From CAZNHL01 sp964572965 (GTDB lineage: Bacteria; Bacteroidota; Bacteroidia; Cytophagales; UBA9547), in assembly GCA_964572965.1 (NCBI GenBank), contig CAZNHL010000021.1, positions 1-53,614 on the forward strand: 53,614 nucleotides of DNA, written 5' to 3'. The notes below the pieces were generated by a model. It made no database searches. It saw only the letters and a list, made by a program, of their open reading frames with translations, and was not told the DNA's origin. The number at the start of each line of letters is the position of its first letter. Position 1 is the first letter of the stretch. A program made the translations under genes and the position numbers. This document shows positions 40,827-48,974 of the stretch, piece by piece.

Positions 40827-41384
40827 ATGTTAAAAATTGCCATTATCTCAGGAAGCGTAAGAATCGGGCGCCAGAGCCACAAATTAGCGCTATACTTCCA
40901 GAACTATCTGACAGAAAACAAACTTGCCGAAGCAGAAATCATTGATCTGAAGGAATATAATTTCCCGGTACATGAAGAACGTCTCACACATACACCAAAC
41001 CCTACAGAAGCCATGAAAAGCTTCTCAGAAAAAATATCAGCAGCAGATGCTGTGATCGTAGTGAGCCCTGAATACAACAGTGGTATGCCTGCAGCCATCA
41101 AAAATGCCATTGACTTGATTTACGCCGAATGGTACCGCAAACCAATCGGACTGGTAACAGTATCAGCAGGTCCGTTCGGAGGTATCCACGCCCTTACACA
41201 ACTACAGACTGTATTTATCAAAGTAAGAGCCGTCCTTTCCCCTGCTTACTTCCCTGTACCAAACGTACAAAACAACTTTGACGACAACGGTAATCCTGCC
41301 GATAAAGCAGCTACCGACAAACGTGCTGCTACCTTTACCAAAGAACTTCTTTGGGTAGCCGGAGCATTCAGCAAAGCCAAGTAA
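40827..41384 (+). CDS. NADPH-dependent FMN reductase
   Basis: 185 residues, flavodoxin-like fold. MLKIAIISGSVRIGRQSHKL carries the FMN phosphate loop; VIVVSPEYNSGMPAAIKNAI is the family signature. Reduces FMN or quinones/azo compounds with NAD(P)H; the substrate is not specified by sequence. Co-oriented with the OsmC gene at a 9-base spacing. A hairpin follows 7 bases after the stop. Confidence 0.92.
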   Translation: MLKIAIISGSVRIGRQSHKLALYFQNYLTENKLAEAEIIDLKEYNFPVHEERLTHTPNPTEAMKSFSEKISAADAVIVVSPEYNSGMPAAIKNAIDLIYAEWYRKPIGLVTVSAGPFGGIHALTQLQTVFIKVRAVLSPAYFPVPNVQNNFDDNGNPADKAATDKRAATFTKELLWVAGAFSKAK

Positions 41385-41391
41385 ACACCAA

Positions 41392-41428
41392 AGGGACTGG
41401 CACTCATATTTATGTTTTGCCAGCCCCT
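41392..41428 (+). terminator. Hairpin after the FMN reductase gene
   Basis: AGGGACTGGCA (41392-41402) pairs with TGCCAGCCCCT (41418-41428), one mismatch, 15-base loop. The strong GC stem is followed by ATCATCTCC rather than a T run, so termination would be weak. Confidence 0.5.
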
Positions 41429-41550
41429 ATCATCTCCATTCTCAAATCAAACAACAAGCAGGAACCCTGTCATTGATTTTCAGAATTACCAATAACTTCA
41501 AGCACAAGAACCCTCGCCTGTACAACAATCAGTATCATTTTTAGACGATA

Positions 41551-42072
41551 ATGAAACAGACAATTTACATATTGGCCTCCGTTTTTACGTTCACCATGTT
41601 TTCATGTGACCGTCTTAAAAATAAAGGGCAAGAACTTGCCGGCAAGGCCGAAAAAAAAGTAAAAAACAAATCTAATGACCTTGTTGACAAAATTGTCCCA
41701 CATTTTGACGCTTACAAACCTGATACAAAATATAATAAGAAACGCTTCAAAGACTTTCTAAAAGTTGACCTTACACCGGACATCAAAAATATTTACTGTT
41801 TTGATGATGCAATAGGAATTGATGCCAGCTATCAGTTTTCTTTTAATTGCGACACAACAACTGCAAGATTAATAATTGATAAGCATCAACTAACAATCAA
41901 CGAAAAAACCACAGACTATGCATTCGGGCTTCAAACTGAATTTGAATGGTGGGACAAAGAGAAAATTAAAAAACTAGACTTATATAGTTGGCAAGACGGC
42001 AAACAATATTTTAAATATTTTTGGTACGACAAAGCTGAACAAAAAGCATATTATTTGGACTTTGACATATGA
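41551..42072 (+). CDS. Hypothetical lipoprotein
   Basis: 173 residues. Signal peptide and lipobox MKQTIYILASVFTFTMFSCD place it in the envelope. A short lysine-rich amphipathic stretch (GQELAGKAEKKVKNKSNDLV) follows, then a compact aromatic-rich domain (FDDAIGIDASYQFSFNCDTT, EFEWWDKEKIKKLDLYSWQD). No family is recognised. It opens a patch of small secreted proteins of the kind often carried on accessory segments. AT-rich. Confidence 0.75.
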   Translation: MKQTIYILASVFTFTMFSCDRLKNKGQELAGKAEKKVKNKSNDLVDKIVPHFDAYKPDTKYNKKRFKDFLKVDLTPDIKNIYCFDDAIGIDASYQFSFNCDTTTARLIIDKHQLTINEKTTDYAFGLQTEFEWWDKEKIKKLDLYSWQDGKQYFKYFWYDKAEQKAYYLDFDI

Positions 42073-42265
42073 AACAAAAAATTATGACGAGAATAAAGTG
42101 ATATTTCAGGTCTGGCTGACAAAAAATTAAACGAACTTGCTAAAATTGCCATCTGCAGACAAATGGTTGAAAACAAACAGTATGACGGTTAATTATCACA
42201 ACAACCTGACTATCATGCTGACAGACTTAAACAAAATCGGATAAAATAGCTATTGATAATACTGT

Positions 42266-42287
42266 ACTGGCTGCTAACGGCAGCAGT
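42266..42287. repeat. attC-like hairpin GCTGC-TAACG-GCAGC
   Basis: ACTGGCTGC and GCAGCAGT flank TAACG, with ATAACAC right after. Read on the minus strand it gives GTGTTATACTGCTGCCGTTA then GCAGCC, reminiscent of recombination-site sequences seen between mobile gene cassettes in Bacteroidota. It precedes the DMP19-YwqK fusion gene by 51 bases. Only one copy is seen. The rest of the 42073-42338 gap shows no gene. Confidence 0.35.
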
Positions 42288-42338
42288 ATAACACAAAAAC
42301 AACACTATATGTAGTCTAATATATCGGCAATACTATCA

Positions 42339-44042
42339 ATGAACATACTTAACCTATTCGAACAGAACAAGCCCAAAAACGACCTGTACTGGGAATTTGA
42401 AACTACAGCTCACTATAGACCTCAAATAAATAAAGGTGACTTCTTTCGGTTAACCGGCTTTGACTTTGGCTGGTTTATTCTTGAGCCGGTTTCAAGGTTT
42501 ATCAAAGACAGAGAAGGTGAAATCACTAAAGGAAAATGTCTCTCATATGGGCAAAAAGCGATTTATTACTGGTGGTATGTAGATGCGCAAGTAACAAACG
42601 GAGGGTTTGTGCAATTCTATTATAACGGTTACGAAGATTATGTTCCAACCATCATAAAAAGTCTTGAATACATTGGCGACAAGAAAATGGCTGACTTGAT
42701 CCAAAAAGCCGATAATATTTATCAGAAAAACAAAAAACTGATTAACAAAGCCAGAGCGAAAGATTTGTTTGACAGCGACCTATACGATAGGCTTGAAGAA
42801 TTGTCAGAGTTAGACAGTGAGTATTATAAACTCAATAAAAAGACTATGACAAAAATCGAAAAATATATAAGGAAAAAAACCAATGAATTTTGCCTTGATG
42901 AAAACGGGCATGAGTTTAATATGAAGTATAGTGGAGAGTGCAAGACTTTCCATAAAAACAACATGTTAAAGGAGTTTTTCAGTCTTGACAAAGGAGTTAT
43001 CACAGGAAATTTCAACAGCTTTTATGAAAGCGGCAAACCTAAAGAAATTATTCATTATCTCAATGGCATACAGACAGGAGAACGGGAAGAATACTACGAA
43101 AACGGCAACAAAAAATATACTATAAAAAAACTCACTGATAGAAATCAGTTTGAACACTTGTGGTATTATGAAAATGGTAATACTCAAAAAATTGAGCATA
43201 AATTACTTGATAAAGACGAAAGAATCGGGGAATACAAAGAATGGTATGACAATGGACAAATAGCCGAATCAGGAACATATATTTCTAACTATAAAAGAAA
43301 TGGTGAATGGCTTGAATTTCATAAAGACGGAAGCAAAAAACTTGAAGCAGAGTTTAAAAACGGACATTTTCTAATCCATAATTGTTGGAGTGAAACAGGA
43401 GAACAAACGCTACAAAACGGAACAGGTATTTATATTTACGATTATAGCGGCTGGGAAGGTCATTTAGACCATAACGAACAAGAATACCAAAACTACAAAC
43501 GACACGGAAAACAATACACTTACAGCAACGGTATCATTTCTCTTTATCAGGAAATGGAAAATGGCAAAGAGAATGGTATTACCCGAAATTACTATAAAAC
43601 CGGGAAGCTAAAATCAGAAAGCCTTTACAAAGATGGTAAGGAAATTTCAAAAGAGGAGTTTGCTTTATTTGACAAGCCGGTTGTTATCACTGAAGTGGTT
43701 TGTGAAATGGAAGATGAATGCTTAATTAACCGGGATTTAGAAATTGCTGACAAATACCCAAGCCCAGTAGACGCACAGGAAATTGCTGCAAACTTTAAAG
43801 CAACGCTTTCACTTTTTGAAGGATACCCGCAAGACTATCATTTAAATTATACCTATTTTGTAACAGTTGACGAAAAAGGCAATGTTGTAGAATATAAATT
43901 TTCCGTAGCTGACAATGCGCGGATTGCTGACAAAGTTGAAAATGCAATCGAAACTTTAAAATTCACCCCTGCAATGAAAGGCGACAAAGAAGTAAAATCA
44001 TATACATTCGTAAGGTTTAAATTCAGACTTGGCGATGAATAG
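42339..44042 (+). CDS. Fusion protein: DMP19-like, YwqK/MORN-like repeats, TonB C-terminal-like domain
   Basis: 567 residues with three parts. About 55-190 resembles DMP19/DUF4375 (YYWWYVDAQVTNGGFVQFYY, NGYEDYVPTIIKSLEYIGDK). About 205-440 holds repeated YwqK units (GNFNSFYESGKPKEIIHYLN, GIQTGEREEYYENGNKKYTI, GEYKEWYDNGQIAESGTYIS). About 500-567 resembles the TonB C-terminal fold (FVTVDEKGNVVEYKFSVADN, LKFTPAMKGDKEVKSYTFVR). No signal peptide is visible, so it is probably cytosolic despite the envelope-type parts. DMP19 is a DNA mimic in Neisseria; YwqK is linked to toxin immunity. I infer an immunity or adaptor role; the domain calls are from pattern only. Confidence 0.75.
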   Translation: MNILNLFEQNKPKNDLYWEFETTAHYRPQINKGDFFRLTGFDFGWFILEPVSRFIKDREGEITKGKCLSYGQKAIYYWWYVDAQVTNGGFVQFYYNGYEDYVPTIIKSLEYIGDKKMADLIQKADNIYQKNKKLINKARAKDLFDSDLYDRLEELSELDSEYYKLNKKTMTKIEKYIRKKTNEFCLDENGHEFNMKYSGECKTFHKNNMLKEFFSLDKGVITGNFNSFYESGKPKEIIHYLNGIQTGEREEYYENGNKKYTIKKLTDRNQFEHLWYYENGNTQKIEHKLLDKDERIGEYKEWYDNGQIAESGTYISNYKRNGEWLEFHKDGSKKLEAEFKNGHFLIHNCWSETGEQTLQNGTGIYIYDYSGWEGHLDHNEQEYQNYKRHGKQYTYSNGIISLYQEMENGKENGITRNYYKTGKLKSESLYKDGKEISKEEFALFDKPVVITEVVCEMEDECLINRDLEIADKYPSPVDAQEIAANFKATLSLFEGYPQDYHLNYTYFVTVDEKGNVVEYKFSVADNARIADKVENAIETLKFTPAMKGDKEVKSYTFVRFKFRLGDE

Positions 44043-44073
44043 TAGTTTAATAACAGTGTATTGAGGATCGGCG

Positions 44074-44093
44074 AGAATAGCGCTTGTAACGCT
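44074..44093. repeat. REP-like palindrome, copy A
   Basis: AGAATAGCGCTTGTAACGCT; the 3' part can fold (AGCG/CGCT). A near-identical copy, two bases different, is at 45548-45567. Both lie shortly after a stop codon and are followed by TTCTTTT or CTTTT. Confidence 0.7.
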
Positions 44094-44158
44094 TCTTTTA
44101 ACCTAAAAAATGACAAAAGACTTCCCTTACACAGATGTCTACCTTTACTTATAAAAAA

Positions 44159-44938
44159 ATGAAAATCAAACATTTAGCATCAATACTTATCACTATAGTT
44201 TTTGTAAGTGCAGCCTACTCCCAAACGAATGATTTAAAAACTATAGAAGCTGGTCTCTGCAATGATTTCAAAAAGCTAATAGAAAGCTCAAGAGACATGG
44301 ACTTTGAAAAAAAAGATATTCTGGCAACAAAAATCACCCATGATTTCAGAAATGCTGTTAAAAACAACACAGCTTCACTCAATTACAAGTTCTCCAGACT
44401 TATCGACAGTGGCTATTGCCATATCATCACATCAGATGACGGGCTTTTGAGATTTTATAGCTGGAACACAGAGTTAGGCGGCACAATGCAGGAATATGAT
44501 GAAATCATTCAATACAAGTCAAATTCATTTATTTATACACTCAGACCTGTAGAAAATGAAGTTGATCCGGGGTGTTTTTATTCTAAAGTTTTCACTGTAA
44601 AAATCAATAATCAGAGTTACTATCTGGTAATCAGCAATAGAATATATTCCTCAAAAGATATTTTACAATCAATTCAGATATATATCATAGAAAACGGCAA
44701 GCTTATAAAAGACAGAAAGCTATTTAAGGCCAACAATAAAACATTTGACCACATAAATGTAAACTTCGATTTCTTTAGCGTAGTAGACAGGCCTGAAAGA
44801 CCTGTTGAAGTCATTAAATATGATAAACAGAAGCAAATCGTTTATATAGCTGTGGTTTTAGAAAATGGCAAAGTCACCAACAAAAACATACTGTATCAGC
44901 TAAAAGACAATCAGTTTGAGTTTATTGGGATAAAATAA
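44159..44938 (+). CDS. Hypothetical secreted protein
   Basis: 259 residues from ATG 44159. Signal peptide KIKHLASILITIVFVSAAYS then QTND. The body alternates helices in the first third (KTIEAGLCNDFKKLIESSRD) and then beta strands (GLLRFYSWNTELGGTMQEYD, FDHINVNFDFFSVVDRPERP). The strand part FYSWNT..GG.M shows up in several Bacteroidota secreted proteins, but I cannot name the family. An ATG 24 bases upstream (44135) is possible but adds a non-signal stretch. Confidence 0.75.
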   Translation: MKIKHLASILITIVFVSAAYSQTNDLKTIEAGLCNDFKKLIESSRDMDFEKKDILATKITHDFRNAVKNNTASLNYKFSRLIDSGYCHIITSDDGLLRFYSWNTELGGTMQEYDEIIQYKSNSFIYTLRPVENEVDPGCFYSKVFTVKINNQSYYLVISNRIYSSKDILQSIQIYIIENGKLIKDRKLFKANNKTFDHINVNFDFFSVVDRPERPVEVIKYDKQKQIVYIAVVLENGKVTNKNILYQLKDNQFEFIGIK

Positions 44939-45048
44939 ACATCTTAGTATTCAGCTTTTAAGTATTAAAGTAAAGCCTAGCTCTAATGAGTATGAATCCA
45001 AGACTATTTGGAGTATTGTTAAAACGATGACCAACAAAAAACAAGACA

Positions 45049-45522
45049 ATGAATAAAACCCTGTTTCCAATATTATTACTTGTATTACTTTTCGGCTGCA
45101 ATTCCAGGTATAAGTATTGGGATATATCGCAGTTCACCATGGATCCTGCAGCGTTGAAAAATGAAGAAAAAATAAAGCTTCTTTATACCAGCCATGCCCC
45201 TGACGACAATAAAAACCGGGAATATTATATCCATCTGATTGTAATATCTCAGGAATCAGGTGATACAGTGAATGTATTAACAACTGCAGAAAACGGATTT
45301 AAAGCCACAGACAGAGACTCTGTTTTCAACTTTTTTGATGTAAACAGTCCTGTTACAAAGTTCACTGAAATGAGTCTCGAGGATATAAAGGAAGGTGACA
45401 ATATTCAATTTGAAAACATAAAACTAAAAAAGATTGATAAAGTAGCACGGGACCCGAAATTTGATAATCTTGCCAGCAATCACCACTCAACTATTATAGG
45501 TTCAATCGGGAAGAAAAAGTAA
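45049..45522 (+). CDS. Hypothetical lipoprotein
   Basis: 157 residues. Lipobox at MNKTLFPILLLVLLFGCNSR. After it a mixed fold with YKYWDISQFTMDPAALKNEE and KIKLLYTSHAPDDNKNREYY, then VVISQESGDTVNVLTTAENG. No family recognised. Same strand as its neighbours, gaps of about 110 bases on the left and 90 on the right, so it is probably expressed alone or weakly linked. A REP-like palindrome lies 26 bases after the stop. Confidence 0.75.
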   Translation: MNKTLFPILLLVLLFGCNSRYKYWDISQFTMDPAALKNEEKIKLLYTSHAPDDNKNREYYIHLIVISQESGDTVNVLTTAENGFKATDRDSVFNFFDVNSPVTKFTEMSLEDIKEGDNIQFENIKLKKIDKVARDPKFDNLASNHHSTIIGSIGKKK

Positions 45523-45547
45523 TAAAAGAACATGAGCTATGCCCGGT

Positions 45548-45567
45548 AGAATAGCGTTTGTAATGCT
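45548..45567. repeat. REP-like palindrome, copy B
   Basis: AGAATAGCGTTTGTAATGCT, two bases different from the copy at 44074-44093. AGCGTT and AATGCT form a 6-bp stem (one G-U) around TGT. Resembles REP hairpins associated with RAYT-type transposases, but no such transposase is in the window. Confidence 0.7.
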
Positions 45568-45609
45568 CTTTTGCAGCTAATACTTTCTCTGCAAGAATAT
45601 TTTAGTCTT

Positions 45610-46299
45610 ATGAAAAAACTGCTTACCATATTAATGCTGCTAATTAGCTTCGTATTTAATGCTTCCGGGCAAATTAAGCAGTATACTACTTTCATTTACA
45701 AAGACAGTTTATTAGGTTCATCACAATCCATTTATTTTGACACCAACAAAAACAGCTGGCTTTACAACGAAATTTCTCATTTCAAGTTCCTGCAGTTTGA
45801 CAAAGAGAGTTACAAACTATCAACTGACTACCTGAAAGAAAAGAACCTGACTTTGGTCAAAAAGCCGTCTGTGATCCCTATAAAAAAGTGGGTAACCCTC
45901 AAGCAATACAAAAACACATTTTATGCTTACTATCCTTGTGATTTTTTATTCCATTACAGAGTTTCAATTAACGACAGTACTTTTATAGACTGGACAGGAG
46001 AAGGTCCTGTGGCCAGTAAAATTATACAGCAAAAGAAAATTGATGCTAAGACTTATCAATTTAAGCTATCGGGCATTTACGATCACAACCGTACACTTAC
46101 TATCCATATAATTGACCAGCAAAAAGGGATAGCAATATTTGAAGAAAACAATATCGGAGAAGCAACACAATACGGTCTAATGATAGCCGCTGATAAAATA
46201 AAAACGGTTCCTTTAATTGTAAACAACTGTGAAACACAAAAACAAACAGAGCTCACCTTCGACGAACCTGATTATGCACAATGGCTAAAAAGCCACTGA
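45610..46299 (+). CDS. Hypothetical secreted protein
   Basis: 229 residues from ATG 45610. Signal peptide KKLLTILMLLISFVFNASGQ. Mature part is strand-rich with aromatic pairs (KQYTTFIYKDSLLGSSQSIY, AYYPCDFLFHYRVSINDSTF, DWTGEGPVASKIIQQKK). Not recognised. A 39-base upstream start would disrupt the signal peptide. It converges with the histidine kinase gene across a 63-base gap that contains an N run and no clear terminator. Confidence 0.75.
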   Translation: MKKLLTILMLLISFVFNASGQIKQYTTFIYKDSLLGSSQSIYFDTNKNSWLYNEISHFKFLQFDKESYKLSTDYLKEKNLTLVKKPSVIPIKKWVTLKQYKNTFYAYYPCDFLFHYRVSINDSTFIDWTGEGPVASKIIQQKKIDAKTYQFKLSGIYDHNRTLTIHIIDQQKGIAIFEENNIGEATQYGLMIAADKIKTVPLIVNNCETQKQTELTFDEPDYAQWLKSH

Positions 46300-46362
46300 T
46301 GAACAACAATTCAGACAAGTTCAATCAGCACAGACCCGACAAAACATTTCTAGTGATGTAGC

Positions 46363-47571
46363 TCAATATNNNNNNNNNNCACTCACCGGCAGCGAAAAAA
46401 AGAAGCAGGAACCTTCATCTAAAACAGACTCTGCCCATATTTTTCCTTTGTGCCTGATCAGGATTTTCTGCACCGTAGCCAGCCCGATTCCTGTCCCTTC
46501 AAAATCCTTTTTATTATGTAACCGCTGAAAAATCCCAAAGAGCTTGTCATAATATTTCATATTGAAACCGGCACCATTGTCTTTTACATAGTAAACGGTC
46601 TCGCCCTGTTTTATTTCAGATCCAATCTCTATTACAGGATGTTCCTTTTTACTGCTATATTTTACAGCATTAGAAATGAGGTTAAACCATACCTGCCTGA
46701 TCAGTGTCGTTTCACCTGCTACAGGCGGCAGGTTATGTATGATAAACTCTGTGTGGTTGTTTTTATGTTCCTTGATTTCCCTGCAGATATCTTTGACAAG
46801 GGTATCCATATTGATAACCGTCCGATGGAGTTCATGGTGCCCCATTTTAAAGAACTCCAACAGATCGTCAATGAGTTGCTCCATCCCATTAACATTGCTG
46901 ATAAGCCTTCCGGCAATTCGTTTTTCTTCTTCATTAAATTTATTGCCACTGTCTTCCAGCAAAATCCCGATATAGTTAGTGATATTCCTTAATGGAGCAT
47001 GCAGGTCATGTGAAATCGTATAAGAAAAAGCTTCCAATTCTTTATTGGCAATCATCAGTTCTTCCGTACGTTCGTTCACCCGTTGCTCGAGTTCTTCATA
47101 CACTTTGATGTTTTCAATGGTAACTGCAGTGATATCTGCCAGCGATTGAAGCAGTTTTAAATCAGAGGTATCAGGCTTGTATTTTTCTGCCCAATAATTA
47201 CCTATAGCTCCTATCGGTTCCAGAGTCCTGATGGGCACCATAGCCATACTCTTAACAAAAGTAGTCCTGTAGGCATCAATAGGTACACGGTCATCTTTAT
47301 AAATATCTTCAATAACTGCCTGTTCTTTATTGAGCATAACCCAACCGCTTACACATGCTTCCATAGGAAAACGCTGGCCTTTCCAGAGAGGGGTCAGAGC
47401 GTCTTCATCGGCATAATAACAAAGGTTACGGTCTCTCAATATAAAAGTAGCACCATCAGCACCTGTAAGTTCACGGGCCGTTTTCCTCACAATCTGCATC
47501 ACTCGTTCAATATTTCGTGCCAGAGACAATTCCTGAACCGCCTGCACCAATTTGTCCATACCTGACTCCAT
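46363..47571 (-). CDS. Soluble GAF-domain sensor histidine kinase (3' end in N run)
   Basis: About 396 readable residues. GAF about 15-160 (LVQAVQELSLARNIERVMQI ... GAIGNYWAEKYKPDTSDLKL); coiled coil 160-182; HisKA with the phosphorylated His near 188 (FSYTISHDLHAPLRNITNYI); HATPase with N box QVWFNLISNAVKYSSKK, G1 YYVKDNGAGFNMKY and G2 GTGIGLATVQKIL. No transmembrane segment, so it senses an intracellular or diffusible signal. ...FFFSLPVS then an N run at 46370-46379 hides the last codons. It is divergent from the REC-PAS gene, which is its likely partner. Confidence 0.88.
   Translation of the reverse strand: MESGMDKLVQAVQELSLARNIERVMQIVRKTARELTGADGATFILRDRNLCYYADEDALTPLWKGQRFPMEACVSGWVMLNKEQAVIEDIYKDDRVPIDAYRTTFVKSMAMVPIRTLEPIGAIGNYWAEKYKPDTSDLKLLQSLADITAVTIENIKVYEELEQRVNERTEELMIANKELEAFSYTISHDLHAPLRNITNYIGILLEDSGNKFNEEEKRIAGRLISNVNGMEQLIDDLLEFFKMGHHELHRTVINMDTLVKDICREIKEHKNNHTEFIIHNLPPVAGETTLIRQVWFNLISNAVKYSSKKEHPVIEIGSEIKQGETVYYVKDNGAGFNMKYYDKLFGIFQRLHNKKDFEGTGIGLATVQKILIRHKGKIWAESVLDEGSCFFFSLPVSXXXXY
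46370..46379. other. Run of 10 N at the 3' end of the histidine kinase gene
   Basis: Falls after LPVS, where this kinase type normally ends within a few residues. The true stop codon is either in the join or just beyond it. Confidence 0.9.
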
Positions 47572-47843
47572 ACTATTAGGGTTTATTTCAAGGTTAAAAA
47601 AAGTATAAATTGATGCTACACCAGATGGGACTACCCCACTAAACGGAATTATTTTTATCAGAGTTTAACTAAAAGTAAATCTTTTTTACTAATTTAATAA
47701 ACAGTAATGTAAGTTATAAACTCCTGATAAAAGTCAATCGAGTTTAGACAGCGGGTTAGCATCCTGTAGTATTTATTTCCCGGATTTTTCAACAGACGGA
47801 AGAAATTAAATACATGTTTTTTAACAATACTGTTCAGCTACTT

Positions 47844-48836
47844 ATGGAAATTAACATTTTAGCAATCGAAGAAAACGACGACGACAAATTTTTCTTTAAA
47901 AGAGCCGTCGTAAATTCAGGTTTACGTGCACAAGTACAAATAATTCCGGATGGCCTTGAAGGACTTCAGACTTTACGTGAAAACAACTTCGACTGTATCT
48001 TTCTTGACTATCATTTGCCGGGAATGAACGGGCTTGATATCCTGAAAAACGTCAGACAAGCCGGTATAGAAACACCCATTATTATGCTTACCGGACAAAA
48101 AGACGAGCAGACCATTGTAAATCTCCTGCGTGCCGGTGCCAATGACTATCTGCCAAAGCGCTCTCTAAATGCTGAATCTTTAAGAATTTGTATTGACAAT
48201 GCTCTCAAACTCCATAAAGTTGAAAAGGAAAAACTGCTTGCTGAAAAAGCGCTGAAAGTGAGTGAAGCCAGGCTGGCTGAAGCTCAGAAAATTGCCCACA
48301 TAGGGAATTGGGAATATGATATCATTAATAAGGTCTTCTTCTTCTCAGAAGAAGCAAACCATATACTAGGCAATGATCCGAGAAATTCTACCACGCTTAC
48401 ATTCCTTAATTTCAGCAAAAAGATAAACCCGGAAGATTTTGTTGAGTTGAAAAAAGCAATGGCAAAACCTGTTTATGATATCAATGTGCGTTACCAGACA
48501 GACAAGTACACACTCTCCTACCTGAATATTAAAGGACACTTAGTCAAAGAGCTGCATTCAAAAAAAGTCATAGGAACCATACAAGATATAACAGAATTAA
48601 AGACAGCGCTCTCTGAAACACAAAAAGCGGTAATCAAAAGCAGAGCCACCACTATTGTACTATGTATTGCCGTTTTTATTTTCCTTGTTTCAGAAGCATT
48701 AATTGATCCTGTAATTGACGGATTAACAACCAGTTTATTGATATCCCTTTCATTTAAAGGCGGAATAGCACTTGCATTAAAACCACTGGAACTATTCCTT
48801 GAAAAAGTCATGGCAACATTTGCCACAGTTTCTTAA
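47844..48836 (+). CDS. REC-PAS regulator with C-terminal membrane helices
   Basis: 330 residues from ATG 47844. Receiver domain about 1-120 with the acidic pair in AIEENDDD, the phosphorylated Asp near 55 (CIFLDYHLPGMNGLD) and the Lys in NDYLPKRSL. A short coil (KEKLLAEKALKVSEARLAEA) leads to a PAS domain about 155-260 (IAHIGNWEYDIINKVFFFSE). Then two hydrophobic helices about 280-325 (TTIVLCIAVFIFLVSEALID, GLTTSLLISLSFKGGIALAL) end the protein. There is no kinase or DNA-binding output, so the C-terminal helices themselves may be the output or anchor. Divergent from the GAF kinase. Confidence 0.8.
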   Translation: MEINILAIEENDDDKFFFKRAVVNSGLRAQVQIIPDGLEGLQTLRENNFDCIFLDYHLPGMNGLDILKNVRQAGIETPIIMLTGQKDEQTIVNLLRAGANDYLPKRSLNAESLRICIDNALKLHKVEKEKLLAEKALKVSEARLAEAQKIAHIGNWEYDIINKVFFFSEEANHILGNDPRNSTTLTFLNFSKKINPEDFVELKKAMAKPVYDINVRYQTDKYTLSYLNIKGHLVKELHSKKVIGTIQDITELKTALSETQKAVIKSRATTIVLCIAVFIFLVSEALIDPVIDGLTTSLLISLSFKGGIALALKPLELFLEKVMATFATVS

Positions 48837-48974
48837 TTATTTCACCAAAGAAATAAAGAACTACCGGTTGTCTACTCTTACCGCTTAAACAAGAGCCCGG
48901 CCATTCTTTTTTAAAATATCAGTTAAAGCATTAAATTTCAGGAGATTTTTAAGTATTAAATTTATCTCCGGCAA

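Noticed and set aside
46639..46992. Rightward open frames of about 100 residues within the kinase gene
   Set aside because: They are antisense to the conserved HisKA/HATPase coding region.
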